Positions 35,083 through 47,036 of a stretch of 64,000 nucleotides of DNA are shown one piece after another. The notes below the pieces were generated by a model. It was not told the DNA's origin, made no database searches, and saw only the letters and a list, made by a program, of their open reading frames with translations. Both the position numbers and the translations under genes were made by a program. Where the stretch lies: positions 41,934,856-41,998,855 of the forward strand of contig NC_060063.1 in the NCBI RefSeq assembly GCF_020283565.1, written 5' to 3'. Source of the stretch: Trifolium pratense. Its lineage: Eukaryota; Streptophyta; Magnoliopsida; Fabales; Fabaceae. Positions within the stretch are counted from its first letter, which is position 1. Each line of letters starts with the position of its first letter.

Positions 35083-35526
35083 GAGTAGTTACGCATTAAT
35101 TGATAAGTGATAAGTTCAAAAACTGAAACCACACTTTTATCTCGCTTTTATCCGTTAAGTTAAAAGTCGTTACTTTTAAGTTGTTTTACGTATTTCAAGG
35201 TGGAGACTAAGTTAGTTGAAACCGAAATAAATTTCATAAGTAAGGATAAGTTAAGAGTGCAATTTTAACTTAGCCTTATGAGACTTAGGGGGAGAGCTTG
35301 CAAACCTCTCACTCTGAAGAAAAATATGAAATTTGTTTTATTTCAAATTATCTTAATCTTATACTAAATTAAAATATCATGGATATAACCTAAAGTTTTG
35401 GCTTTAAGGAGTATCAATCTTAGGGGGAGCTTGCAAACCTCATAAACCTAAGAGAAACATGATAAGTTAATTTAACAACAATTGTCAATTAATACTTATG
35501 TTTGTCATCATCAAAAAGGGGGAGAT
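35083..35526 (+). promoter_or_regulatory. repeated polypurine tracts before the 3' LTR
   Basis: AGGGGGAG tracts near 35,080, 35,288, 35,424 and 35,517; the last abuts the 3' LTR. Two of them share the longer context CTTAGGGGGAG...GCTTGCAAACCTC. Confidence 0.8.
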
Positions 35527-36614
35527 TGTTGGAACAAAATTGATTTAAAAATGTTTGCCCCTAAATCTATAAAGGTTTTGATGATAACAAAGTATTAATA
35601 AACAATTGGAAGGACTAAAAATTTATTTTAAGTGCGCAGATATAAGCATCATATAAGCTCTGAGTGAACCTCAGAGGATGTGAATTCAGAAGTTCACAAG
35701 CGCTCAGAAGATGTTAGACTTCAGAAGTTACAACGTTCAGAGAATGAAGTCTTCAGAACTTCTTGACTGACTACTAAGCTTCATCAAAGTCTGAAGATCT
35801 CTTTGAAAGCTGTGAAGATTCCCTTTGCTAGTCAACTCTTCTACCAATGAAGAAAAGGACCTTTCAAGCCTGATCAGTTCAGCTACTCTCGTTTTGTCTG
35901 TTCTAACTTGAGAACGTGGGTTTTCAGCTTTGTTAGCTGAATAAGGAAAGTCCACTCTGCAGTAGTCAAAGTAACTGAAACTCTTTCTTAGTTTTGGATA
36001 CAACCAAACTGCATCAAGACAGACTGCTTGAAGACAAAAGATTATCAACTCCAACGGCTCCTTTTGCAACGACTCTTTTCTAGTGGTATATATACTAGAA
36101 GATTCAGCTACAACAAAAATCTATTTTTTTTTAAGGATTGAACGTACGCTGAACAAACTCTGAACTTTGTGATATACAAGCTCTGAACCGCTGTTAAGTG
36201 TTTTTGCACTTTAGTCTAATACTCTTTGTATTGGCTCTCATTAGGTTCTGTTAAGAGCATTTGTATATTGTTATATACTTTACTATTACTTGAGAAACTT
36301 AAGCTTGTGTGCTTAAGTGTGAAGTCTTAAGCTTGTGTGCTTGAGCATTGTTGAGAAGTCTCTTGCTTGTGTGCTTGAGCAGGTGTAATCTTGTGTGATT
36401 ATAGTGAACTCCCTTGGAAGTGCAAGGGGACTGGACTACTCTCGTTTTGTGAGAGGAACCAGTATAAACTGCTTGTGTGATTTCTCTCTCTCTCTCTTGT
36501 TATTATTTGTGTTATTTATCCGCTGCTAACGTAGTTGAGTTAAGAACTTGAAAAAGTTTTAACTTAGCTAAAACACAATTCAACCCCCCCCCTTCTTGTG
36601 TTTTCACACCTTCA
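35527..36614 (+). repeat. Sirevirus 2 3' LTR
   Basis: 1,088 bp, almost identical to 24,203-25,291; ends TTCA and is followed by the TSD AAAAC. Confidence 0.95.
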
Positions 36615-36619
36615 AAAAC

Positions 36620-38335
36620 TTCTTCTTCTTGTACCAAAAAAAAAAAAATATGAAAAAATTATTTTAAAATTTATGCATTTAATATTTTAAATATTTATAT
36701 TATTAAATACAAAAAATTTATATTTAATTACTTTCAAATATGTCAGGGCCGACCTAAGGGTAAAACAACTCAAGCAGGAATTTTAAGTCTGTGGAAGAAA
36801 AAAAATTAGTACTATGAAAAAAAAGTTCCTTATAACATAAGTTTATTAGTTTATAATAGGAAAATACATCGGAGAAAACAAATTATAAAGATGAGACAAC
36901 AACTTCACAACTCTTCTAAAATTCAAACAACTATTTTTATCTTCACTTTAGACCTCGTTTAGTGCCTGAAATATGTCAATAGGATACATGTTGGAAAGAT
37001 AATTACTTTAAAAATCTTATAATTACTTAAAAAGTTGAGATGCATGCAAAATCAAGAATCGCAAGACCGGAGATCTTAATCCATGGTTTGCTAGATGGCC
37101 AACACTATCTAAAAGTTGGGTCAAATATTGAAGTTCAAATGTCAATTTAATAGCAAGTTGTGTTAATCCAATACATTATCACTTATGGTAGATGGCTTAA
37201 TTAGTTTTTAAGTTGAAAAATCCAAATTCAATTCCTTTTTAGTAGATAAATTCATTAGACAGGTCAAGGGGAAGTTAAATCCCTATCATTAACAAGCCTA
37301 ATTAGCAATTAACAAAATAAAGGTGTAACAAAGATCCCGTGAATTGTCTTGGAGCAGTTGATGAAATGACAAAATGGGGTTAGAAAGTCAGAATTTTGAA
37401 CCCACCCCTTTATTCTTTCTTTTGAAGTGAATAGTAGTATTAGTATTTTAATGACTGTATTGTCTGTATTCAAGTTCAATTTTTCAACTTTGTGAGTTTG
37501 TGTTCTATTCAATTTGTGACTCTATATCTTTTAAAATTATTTTACAGATTTGTTTTCTATTAAGAATTTATGATAATACATTAATATTGTTGATAACAAA
37601 AAAAAAAATGTGTGTTAAGGATCATTTGCTATTATCACAAGGTTGAGCAATAAATGACAGATATTTGAAAGGATTTGCTCGAAAGATTGAAAGTTGTGAT
37701 GCCCTCTATGCAGAAATGTGGGGAATGTACATTTGCATATAAAACATTTTTGGCGTGAAGGAAACATATGTGCGCTGATTGGTTGACTAATTTAGTGTAA
37801 CCATGAGCTCTTTCAATGTTCATGTTATAGAAATTTCTCTTTCAGCACTTCAAAGTTCTATCTTTGATGACATCTTCGAAACTGCATGCCTAGAAGAATT
37901 CGTTTAATTTTGTAATTTTTTGTTAGACTTTACCCTCTTTTTTTTTACCAAGAAAAAAATATTGTGTTGCTAATTAACTTCAAAAGAAAAATAAAGATCA
38001 TGTTGCTAACATTATTTTATAGTTTTTGATAATATACATGAAATAAGCAAATGTTTCCCTCGTGATGGTAGAACGTAAGGGTGCTCAAACTAATATGATT
38101 CAAATAAAACTGCAATTAAATAATTTTTTTTCTTTTCTGTATGACGCAGTTACTGCAAATAAATAAATAAATAACTTGCATAAAATTAATAGTTATTGTA
38201 CGTGTTTGAACGTCTTTTTATGAAAATAGTTTGAATCATTTTTTAACTCTTAATTGTTACCTTAAATTAATTGAGCAATCTAATCCCCCGTCATATTTAA
38301 GAATGATTTTTTAAAACTAAAATAAATAGCATACA
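36620..38335. other. intergenic DNA, no gene recognised
   Basis: AT-rich. A hAT-like end motif CAGGGCCGACCTAAGGG lies near 36,746, but no matching partner end was found. Short ORFs here look random. Confidence 0.3.
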
Positions 38336-38344
38336 TATATTTTA

Positions 38345-39059
38345 GGCTTAAATGTAGTTTTGGCCCCCCAAGTTTCATAATTGCTTGATTTTGACCCCCC
38401 ACGTTTCAATTGCTTGATTTTAACCCCCTAAGTTTCACAATTGCTTGATTTTAGCCCTTCAAGTTTCAATTGCTCGATTTTGGCCCCTCAAATTTACCCC
38501 TTTTGCATTTGCTAGCCCCCCGTTGAATATTTTGATTAAAAATTGGTTATGTAGCATTTTAAAATTAAATAAGTATTTAAAAATAAATAAATTACAAATT
38601 GTTTTTTAAAACTAAATTAGAAAATATTTTTCTTATTATATGTAGTTTGTAAAATAATTTTGTTATATAAAAAAGTAAAAAAAACATTTTATGAACTATT
38701 TTTTTAAAACTTTGTAAACTTTTTTTTAAATAAAAAATAATTATTAAACCTTTTATTAAAAAACAATTTTTAATACATTTTTATAAAAGCAAATATTATT
38801 ATTTTTTAATTTTTTTAATTAAAACATATTTTTAATTTTTTTTAAAATGTCACATAAGTAATTTTTAGTCAAAAAAGTCAACGGGGGCTAGCAAATGCAA
38901 AATGGGGTAAACTTGGGGGGTCAAAATCGAGCAATTGAAACTTGGAGGGCTAAAATCAAGCAATTGTGAAACTTAGAGGGTTAAAATCATGCAATTAAAA
39001 TGTGGGGGGCCAAAATCAAGCAATTGTGAAACTTAGGGGGCCAAAACTGCATTTAACCC
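38345..39059. mobile_element. Mutator-like MITE with long terminal inverted repeats
   Basis: Arms of about 180 bp begin GGCTTAAATGTAGTTTTGGC on one side and GGGTTAAATGCAGTTTTGGC on the reverse of the other. Each contains repeated units of the type AAGTTTCA(C)AATTGCTTGATTTT. A perfect 9-bp target-site duplication TATATTTTA (38,336-38,344 and 39,060-39,068) supports Mutator-type insertion. The core is AT-rich and non-coding. Confidence 0.85.
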
Positions 39060-40171
39060 TATATTTTAATACTCTTTTATTTTTTATTAGTATTATATAT
39101 TATATTATAAGTTATATATGTTTTTTAATACTTTTAATTTTTTAATATTTTTTAATAGTTTAACTTAACCTCCATTTGAATATTGAAAAATAAATCCAAA
39201 ATAAACCTCCTTAATTTTGACCAAACCAAATCAATTTTTTAAAATTAGTTCTCTAAAACTATTTTTTTTAAAATGTAATATATATTAATAAAGAGAAAAG
39301 TGAAATACAAAAGATGAGGTCAAGCCAAACCCTAAAAAACTAACGAAATCTATAACTAGGAAGGCCAAGTCTATTCCTAGTAAGCTACTCTCTAATACAA
39401 ATAGGAGGTGAAGTCCACCAAGTGTATTCATTCACAGCCAAACCTAAAGAAGAGAGCTTATCCGCGCAGCGATTACCCTCCCTATAAATATGAGATATCA
39501 AAAAATTCATCTGGCTAGCTTTAACCAAACAGTTCTTCCATCTGATTTTTAGTTGTCAAGGCACAACGCTAGGCAGGGACGGACCTGTTCAAGGTGAAGT
39601 CCGGTCCAAATTTTTCTAAAAATAAAAAATAAAAATTTTATAAATAATTTTAAGTCTTTTTTTATACATATTCGTACAAATATTAATGTAAATATTAGTT
39701 TAGAGTTTATTATTGATAACTGTAAGTCTCTCGTATACATATTAGTTTAAGTATTAGTGCAAATATTAGTTCATAGTCTATTATTGATGATTTCAAGTTT
39801 TTGATTATACATGAATTATTATTTTAAGTTATATAGTTTAATTTTATAATCATATGTATAAAAAATTGGGTAAAATTGAATTTATAGAATTAGGTAAAAA
39901 TATAGTGGACCACTAGTTGAATTTATAGAATTGGGTAAAATTAGCAATTGAACTAATTGAATTTATAGAATTGAGTAAAATTAGCAATTGAACTAGCATA
40001 TAAATATGACATGACATAAAAAAAGTTTAATTAATACTTAATTTTTTCAAATAAGATAATACTGTAAAATTGGAATAAAAATTAAATACAGGTAAAATTG
40101 GAATAAAAATTAATAAGATATAAGCTGATTGAATTAAACAAGTGATATGCATTTAACATATCTTTTACTAG

Positions 40172-40800
40172 TAAAAGGAAGGTTGAGTTGCTCAAAAGCA
40201 AGCATTGTGATGATGTGGCATGCTTTAGAAAGCTTCTCATATCTATTTAAAATTTGTCCCATAATTTATTTTGTGTGTCCATTCATCCTCCAAAATAATT
40301 ATCTATATGTTACAATAATAATGGCTCCCAATAATAATGAAAGAAAAAAAAGAAAAAAAAGATCAAATTACAAAAGAACAATGAATAGATATATGCTCTT
40401 TCATATTTTACACTACCAAACATAAAATATAAATCATGCATGCGTAAATATGATTTGCAATTTGTAAAATTTTACTTTAAATAAATAAACCAAATAAAAA
40501 AATTACTCCTCAAAAAAATTCCATGCTTGACAAAATAAATAAATAAATTTTATGAAAAAAAAATACTTTAGTTATATTGTTTATTAATTAATTACTATTG
40601 TGCTATTATTTAAAAAAAAAATTAACTTTGTCACACCAACTTTTAAACTACCATTCTTTCGTATTCCTTAACTCTTATTCTTTAACTATGACAAATAAAT
40701 TTATCAAACAATACTTTAAAAGGAAGATTGAATTGTTCACAAGCAAGCATTGTGATGATGTGACACTCTATAAGAAAAGTTTACAATCTCTATTAAAACC
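40172..40800. repeat. diverged direct repeat inside the hAT element
   Basis: AAGCAAGCATTGTGATGATG with similar flanks occurs near 40,195 and 40,742, about 550 bp apart; roughly 80 bp are recognisably related. Confidence 0.6.
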
Positions 40801-43769
40801 TTTTCATATTTTTTCATATAATAGAGTTACTCTAATAATAAATAATAAATAATAATAATATATTAAAAAAAAACTAACACAATTTATTGTTGTTGAATTG
40901 AGACAAAAATGAATTGCAAGCAATGAAAGGTGGAATGGTGCATCATGTTATTATTTTAATTGCATTGCAATATATTATTAAAATATATATTGTATGTTAC
41001 AATTCCCTATTAATGCAATTGAAAACAAAGAATTCTTGGAGACACTAATATTGAATATGTTAATTTAGCTAATTATCAAACACAAGCTCTATATAAAGTT
41101 AACCCAAAAGCTAATTATCATCACCACCATATCAGGAAGTCTACCTTCTATGTTTTAACAAAATTTTAATTTATCTATCTCATAGCAAAAACTCTATGGT
41201 TTCTTTGTCTAACATCTCCATGAGAAAAAGTTATGCTTCTTCACCTTCCATATGTTAAAGTTACACATTATAGTGTCTTGAATTGATTTAAAAACTATTG
41301 TGTGCATATATATAGTTACATCATAAGTATATTGGTTTTTGTCCTTGGTAGGTAATGGTGTCTAACCTCTTAGAGTATCAGGTATGTCTACATTTGATTG
41401 ATTAAGAAATTGATATACATATATGTGATAGCTGCCTATTAATATGTTTGTAAATTGGAATTTTTCTATTACTCTTAGTTTAGAACATCTCTAATCATTT
41501 TTTATATTTCTTTTTTAGGTTGGATATTTTTTTAAATATCAACCGGTGTTTTGTTCGATGATTAATTAAACTTTGAGTTGAATCGATTAATATGAATATG
41601 ACTATTTTTTCATGTGAAGGAGGAGAACAGGATAAAACATACTTCTATTTTTGCTTACGTTGCATCCTATGAATGTTTGTAAACCTATGAAATGGCACCT
41701 CATGTGAGGATGTGTATTTAACTCTGATGGCAGTTTGTAAACCATCATTTTTTTTTAATTGATATAATGTTTGTAATTAGACAACTTTCTTTTTTCATTT
41801 ATTATTTTATTAGTCTAATATTTTAGCTTATTTGTTTCTTATTTTCTTTTTCATTTATTATTTTATATAAGGTAAAAGATTTGTATAAAAAATTGTTGAT
41901 TAATGTGAATATAATTAATTTTTTTCATGTGAATAAGTTGAAGAGGATAAAAGAGACTTCTATTTATTGATTTTGAAGTCCCTTAAAATTTATATAGATC
42001 GAGGGTATATTGATGTTGGAGGCATTCAATTAAAAGAAGACAATCCAAATAATTTAGAAATATAAATATGTGTCTCATTTTTAAATACTATATTGTCTAC
42101 AATGTGTAGGTAATCTACTTGATCTCAATCAAGAGAAATATAGAAACAATAACAAAGTAGAAATTAAAATAAGTTTTTTTTTTTTTGTAGTTGATACTCA
42201 AGTCATGTGTTTCTTATAATTGTAATACATGCAAGAAGTATATTGATTCAACTTGACTTAGAGGTTGTCCAAATATATAATCTTCATGCATTTATCGTAT
42301 AACACTTGCCTAAATCTGGATGGTTCAATATGAATATATATGAATTTTAATAGATGGTCCTATTTTAATCTACGCATGACATCTTATTCTTACAACCATA
42401 AAATGAATCGATAAAAAGAATTGTGCTAAAAACATGTTAGTTTAGAAATTGTGCTAAATACTTTTTCCTCCCACTTAGAATTGTACTAAAAACTTTCTAA
42501 ATTAAATTAAAAAAAAGACAAAAATTATTAAATAAAAATTGTTGATGCTCATTTGTCAAAATAAATTTTAGAAATTATTAAAACCGTAGATGTTAAAATA
42601 TATTTACATATATTTAGAAAATATAATCACACATATATTTAAACATATTTACACACAACTAAAATTCACCAATAATTCAAAAATTATTAATTTAATTTAC
42701 GTAATAATATAACTTTTTGGATAAATTAATTACATATTCTAAAAGAATGTTTACGTTACGGCTGAAAATAAAATAGTGGAATATTTATAAGAATAAGATG
42801 ACATTTTTTTAAGCAAATAAGAAAATGACACATGTTAAATCTTAAATTCATCTATAAGACTTTCTTTACCTTAACTAAATAACTAAACCTAAATTCAAAT
42901 ATATAAAATCTTCGTCCAAAGTTATATATTGACAACAACAAATATTCAAGTTTATATAATATAATAAGAAAAATAAAATAAATGTTCAAGAAAATATTAA
43001 ATAAGAGGGACAAAAACTAACAATAATTTTGAAGAGACACAAATCTAACCAAGAAAAAGAAAAACAAACCAAAAACAAAAGGACCAAGCAAAAAAAAATG
43101 TGAACCAAACAATAGACTAAAAAATTGGGACTAATAAAGTTGGAATAAAATTTCAGCAAGTGAATAAGTGAGAATAAACTCCAAGAGAACGAGAGATGAG
43201 TAAGTAGATAAGCTATTTGAAACCTTAAATTGCATAAAACGTAGTAAGCAAATACGCTGTTTGAGACATAATTTTCAAAAAATGAGATAACGTGGAACAA
43301 ATAGTCAAAGCCACCATATATGAATCATATTCTATAATCAAACCTTATTTTAACATTTCTCATGAGCAATATTGTCTACAAGTATAATTAGGTATGCCTC
43401 CAACTCTTATTGAAAATAATAAAATAAGGGATACATCAAAAATAAAAAAACAAAGTGACATTTGACTATAAAATTGCAACTCATATAAAGAAAACTAAAA
43501 TCTTATATGATTACACTAATAAAATAAAAAATAATACATCCTTTCAAACTTATGAAATATTATAAGAGATGTATTACATTAAAATATGAACAAACTACGA
43601 TATAAATTAATAAAAAATCTAATATTTCTAAACAATTTTTTTTTTTACCCATATACTAATATTAATCATATTTTAAAATAATATCTATTATTTAAATATA
43701 TGTGATTATAGTTATCACAATTATTATTTTTTATTTATAAAAATATTTTAATTATATATTTTAATCAAA

Positions 43770-43797
43770 CCCGTGCAACGCACGGGGTTACCCCTAG
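43770..43797 (+). mobile_element. Helitron 3' terminus nested in the hAT element
   Basis: Hairpin CCCGTGC-AAC-GCACGGG (43,770-43,786), then GTTACCCCTAG and a following T. The Helitron body lies to the left, within the hAT element; its 5' end was not fixed. Confidence 0.7.
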
Positions 43798-44112
43798 TAT
43801 TCAATAAATTAGTAGTTCTTTTTTTTTTTCGAATAGAAATTTTGTGGCTTTTTAGATATAGTTTGTTGGTTTATTTTTTTGAATAAATATTTTCCGGTTT
43901 TTTTTATATACATGTTGTATTAGTAGTAATTTCACATATTGTTTGTTGTTTAACTGAAATTATTATTGGGATGAAAAAAAATTATAATGCCTAAATTTTT
44001 AGCCCCACTAGAAATTTATAGCTGGGTCCGCCCCTAACGCTAGGTGACTTAATAGACAAGGAAACTAACATAGAATCACTCTCAATCCACAACTGATTCC
44101 ATTGTCTATCAA

Positions 44113-44532
44113 GGCTCTGTTTGGTAACACAGATAAGCTAGCTTATAGCTTATTATATGAGCTTATAAGCTTGTTTCAAAAAATTAGAGGTGTTTGGTAA
44201 CAAGCTTTTTGTACTAGCTTATAGCTTTTTTTCAGATGCTATTTCAAGTAGCATTTGAGCTTATAGCTTATAGCTTTTTACACTTTATTCCATTTTTACC
44301 CTTTAATTTAATAACTACCCACTCTAAAAAATAAACTACCCACTATCAATTATGTAATTTTATATTTAATAACCACTTTAAAAGCTAATTTTACCAAACA
44401 CTTTAATTTCAATAAGCTAGCTTTTTAGCTATCAGCTATAAGCTAGCTTTTCAGCTATCAGCTAGCTTATCAGCTATCAGCTAGCTTATCAGCTATCAGC
44501 TAGCTTATAGCTTATTTTTACCAAACAGACCC
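44113..44532. mobile_element. Tourist/PIF-Harbinger-like MITE
   Basis: Inverted ends GGCTCTGTTTGGTAA and GGGTCTGTTTGGTAA (reverse), with 3-bp duplication CAA. The interior has AGCTTAT-rich repeats and a tandem of AGCTATCAGCTAGCTTATC units at about 44,430-44,510. It interrupts the LINE remnant. Confidence 0.75.
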
Positions 44533-44930
44533 CAAATGCACATTCAATAACAAGAATGACTCATATTAGCTCAACAAAAAGAGCATTGTTGATATCTAAA
44601 TTCAATGCAAATCAGCCAACGGATTCACCTCTATAGTTTCTAAAAATACCTACACAAGCAGCTGAGTCAGGATTCCCTAAAGATACTCCGCAAAAATTGT
44701 ATTTTAGATCAGACAAAAATTGATCTAAATTACACCGCAAAAACTCCAATAAGATACAGAAAGTATTAAATATAAATTTTGAAAAGTACAAATACAAATA
44801 AAATTAGTTTATTTAGTAAAAAAATATACAAATAAAATTAGTAAAAGGGACATTTTTTCTCCAAAAAAGTTAAAATTGAAAGTGAAATGAGAAAGTAATT
44901 ACTAGTCATTTGTACTATCCAAACAAGTCT

Positions 44931-44943
44931 TTGACCATTGACT
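44931..44943 (+). promoter_or_regulatory. paired W-boxes upstream of the ATL gene
   Basis: TTGACC (44,931-44,936) and TTGACT (44,938-44,943) lie about 400 bp before the ATG at 45,335. W-boxes bind WRKY factors; many ATL genes are elicitor-inducible. Regulatory role inferred. Confidence 0.35.
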
Positions 44944-45334
44944 TCAATGCCATCACCTTCTTCCTTATGTTCAGAGACAAGTCCAAGTCTTTAGTCAAAT
45001 CTTCACCTTCAACCTTATTCTTCTTCTTATTCCATTCACAAAATTTCTCTTTATCTAGTACCAATTTTTTCTAACCCAATTCACAAACCAAACTCAAATT
45101 TTCCTTCTCTTTCTCATTTTCATTTTCACACCTCCCTTTATTCTGCAACACCCTCTTCTCCATTTTCAATTTCCCTTCAAAATTCAGAAACTTTACACTG
45201 ATTTTTCATCTGGGTTTTCTCCATTCGTGTTTAAATTCAATTGGGGTGTTCTTAAATTTCCATCCAAACCCTAAAGTTTCCATCTTTACAAAAATTCATT
45301 TTCACAGGTAACAAGCAAAAAAAAAAAAAAAATC

Positions 45335-46276
45335 ATGGGTGCAACTGCAATATCAGGAACAAGTGATACATTGGGTGAATCTAATGCAATTGAATTAACA
45401 GGAAAAATCATGGTGGTAGCTATAATTTTTCTGTTCATGGTTGTTATGTTTGTTCTAATACTTCATCTTTATGCTAAGTGGTTTTGGTGGCGTTTTGAGG
45501 AAAGAACTGTTCCTCAACCACAAAACCGCCGCCGTCGTCGACGGCGGTTTGTTTTTGCTCCTGGTCAAGATCCTGTTGTCTATGGAACTCACCAAATTGG
45601 TCTTGAAGCTTCAATTCTTAAATCTTTGCCTGTTTTGGTTTTCAAACCTGAAGATTTCAAAGATGGTTTAGAATGTGCTGTTTGTCTTTGTGATATTGTT
45701 GAAGGAGAAAAAACAAGACTTTTACCAAAATGCAATCATGGGTTTCATTTAGATTGTATTGATATGTGGTTTCAATCTCATTCTACTTGTCCTCTTTGTA
45801 GGAATTTAGTTTCTGTTGAATCCTCAAATGGTGAAGAGAAAGAGATGAATGTGTTAGTTTCATCAGAAAATGGTGAAAATTTGAGTCCTATGAATGGTTT
45901 AGAGTCTTCAAATTTTCCTACAAATGTTTTGGTTTGGGGGAATCATCAAACACAAGTTAATTCTTTTAGTGTTTGTTTGGATGAAGGAAGTTCTCAACAA
46001 CAATCTTATTCAACATCATCATCATCATCATGTTCTTTAGATGGTGAAAATGTTAACAATAGTAGATGTAATGGAAATGGAATGTTGGTGATTGATATAC
46101 CACAAAATGAGTTTAGTTCTTCCTCTTTGTCATCTTTTGATAGTAGATGTGTTGAAGATGAAATGAAATCACCAATGTCATCAAGGTTGAGATCATTTAA
46201 GAGGCTTTTAAGTAGGGACAAAAAGTTAAGTCCTTCAAGTCCTAGTTCTATGGATGTTGAACAAGGCTCGAGCTAG
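45335..46276 (+). CDS. ATL-family RING-H2 E3 ubiquitin ligase
   Basis: 313 residues, single exon as usual for ATLs. One transmembrane helix (about 24-46) is followed by a basic stretch (RRRRRRR, 65-71), the GLD motif (GLEASILKSLPV, 89-100), and a complete RING-H2: C114, C117, C133, H135, H138, C141, C152, C155 with canonical spacing. The ATL-typical Pro two residues before the third Cys and Trp145 after the sixth ligand are present. The serine-rich C-terminal half is likely disordered. It would transfer ubiquitin from an E2 at a membrane. ATG 45,335 is the first in-frame Met and follows a poly-A leader stretch (45,317-45,332). Substrate unknown; the subgroup resembles ATL2/ATL3/ATL60 types. 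Confidence 0.95.
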   Translation: MGATAISGTSDTLGESNAIELTGKIMVVAIIFLFMVVMFVLILHLYAKWFWWRFEERTVPQPQNRRRRRRRFVFAPGQDPVVYGTHQIGLEASILKSLPVLVFKPEDFKDGLECAVCLCDIVEGEKTRLLPKCNHGFHLDCIDMWFQSHSTCPLCRNLVSVESSNGEEKEMNVLVSSENGENLSPMNGLESSNFPTNVLVWGNHQTQVNSFSVCLDEGSSQQQSYSTSSSSSCSLDGENVNNSRCNGNGMLVIDIPQNEFSSSSLSSFDSRCVEDEMKSPMSSRLRSFKRLLSRDKKLSPSSPSSMDVEQGSS

Positions 46277-47019
46277 CAGAGACTTCTAAAACCGTTATAT
46301 TGCAGTCACAATTGCGGGATTTCTAAAACTGTTATATTGCGGTCGCAATTGCAGTTGGGGACTGTAATTTAAGAGTTATGCTACTTTCCTTCCAATACTT
46401 GTGCACATAATGATGGTTAAGGATTGATGCTATATATGATGTCTTGTTATTTATTCAATTTAATTTTTTGTTAATATATGTGCTAGCACATTAAGTGAAT
46501 CATTTGAAGTGATTATATTGTATAAATGACAGGTTATTTAGTTTATTCAGAAGATGAGATTTGTAGTGTTATTGTTAACATTTTGAATTTTACTTGCAAT
46601 TAGTTTGACTACTTTTATGGATGAAATGGAATGGAATTTTACTTGCAATTAGATTCAATTTTTTTTCCTAGTTTCAGATGGGATCATTATTGATTGTGGC
46701 AAGAGATAAAGTTCAGATATGATGTTGATTGTGCTCCTAAAAATGAATAGAATTTGAGAAAGATTAGGCTTTGTTTAGAATTTGAGAAAGCATGCAAAGG
46801 CATTACAATAGTCAATAGTGGCTGAAATTTCAATTAGGTTAGCACCACAACCACTAACAATCATCTGTCGTACATCCTAAATCATTTTAAAAGAATAAAA
46901 ATAAAATATAAAGAAAGTTTGGGGGACTCCAAACTCAAAGATAAAACAAAGGAAGAAACAAAGAGCACTCATTACATGGCCATTACATGGTGTAGAGTGA
47001 ATATTCATTACATGAGTTT
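46277..47019. other. ATL 3' flank
   Basis: Contains an imperfect tandem repeat of about 31 bp (AAACNGTTATATTGC...CAATTGC) at 46,288-46,350 and a repeated TTTACTTGCAATTAG near 46,588 and 46,635. No gene. Confidence 0.4.
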
Positions 47020-47036
47020 AAATATGTAGTAGTTTT

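Larger units (their letters stand above)
24203..36614 (+). mobile_element. Sirevirus 2: very young Ty1/copia LTR retrotransposon
   Basis: 5' LTR 24,203-25,291 and 3' LTR 35,527-36,614 differ by one substitution plus lengths of CT and C runs, by eye. A perfect 5-bp duplication AAAAC flanks it (24,198-24,202 and 36,615-36,619). Contents: duplicated U5/PBS, gag, pol with one stop, ORF3 with a frameshift, an antisense ORF at 34,577-34,882, four AGGGGGAG tracts and the 3' LTR. It belongs to a different family from Sirevirus 1: the LTRs are unrelated in sequence but the architecture is the same. Near-identical LTRs imply a recent insertion, even though pol and ORF3 carry disabling changes. Confidence 0.95.
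39574..44036. mobile_element. hAT element (4.46 kb), non-autonomous
   Basis: Perfect 8-bp target-site duplication ACGCTAGG (39,566-39,573 and 44,037-44,044). Related inverted ends: CAGGGACGGACC at the left, TAGGGGCGGACC on the reverse of the right. The interior is very AT-rich, with no transposase ORF. It carries a Helitron 3' end at 43,770-43,797 and an internal duplicated block (40,183 and 40,731). It interrupts the LINE RNase H remnant. Confidence 0.85.
39262..44800 (-). mobile_element. LINE RNase H remnant, split by two DNA transposons
   Basis: On the minus strand three separated segments read as one decayed plant LINE RNase H domain: about 44,800-44,533 (SLGNPDSAACVGIFRNYRGE), 44,112-44,037 (WNQLWIESDS) and 39,573-39,330 (SHIYREGNRCADKLSSLGL). 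A short 3' end with an A-rich tail comes near 39,262. The breaks are filled by the MITE at 44,113-44,532 and the hAT at 39,574-44,036. Stops are present, and the first catalytic Asp position reads Cys (NFCGV). Upstream RT is missing: a 5'-truncated copy. Confidence 0.75.

Noticed and set aside
36746..36770. hAT element start (CAGGGCCGACC)
   Set aside because: No matching inverted end or 8-bp duplication found nearby; left as an isolated motif.
42986..43300. 104-codon minus-strand hydrophobic frame inside the hAT element
   Set aside because: Phe/Leu/Ser composition is what AT-rich DNA gives by chance; no motif and no transposase signature.
44430..44510. CRISPR-like short repeat array
   Set aside because: A eukaryotic MITE with contiguous 20-bp units and no spacers.
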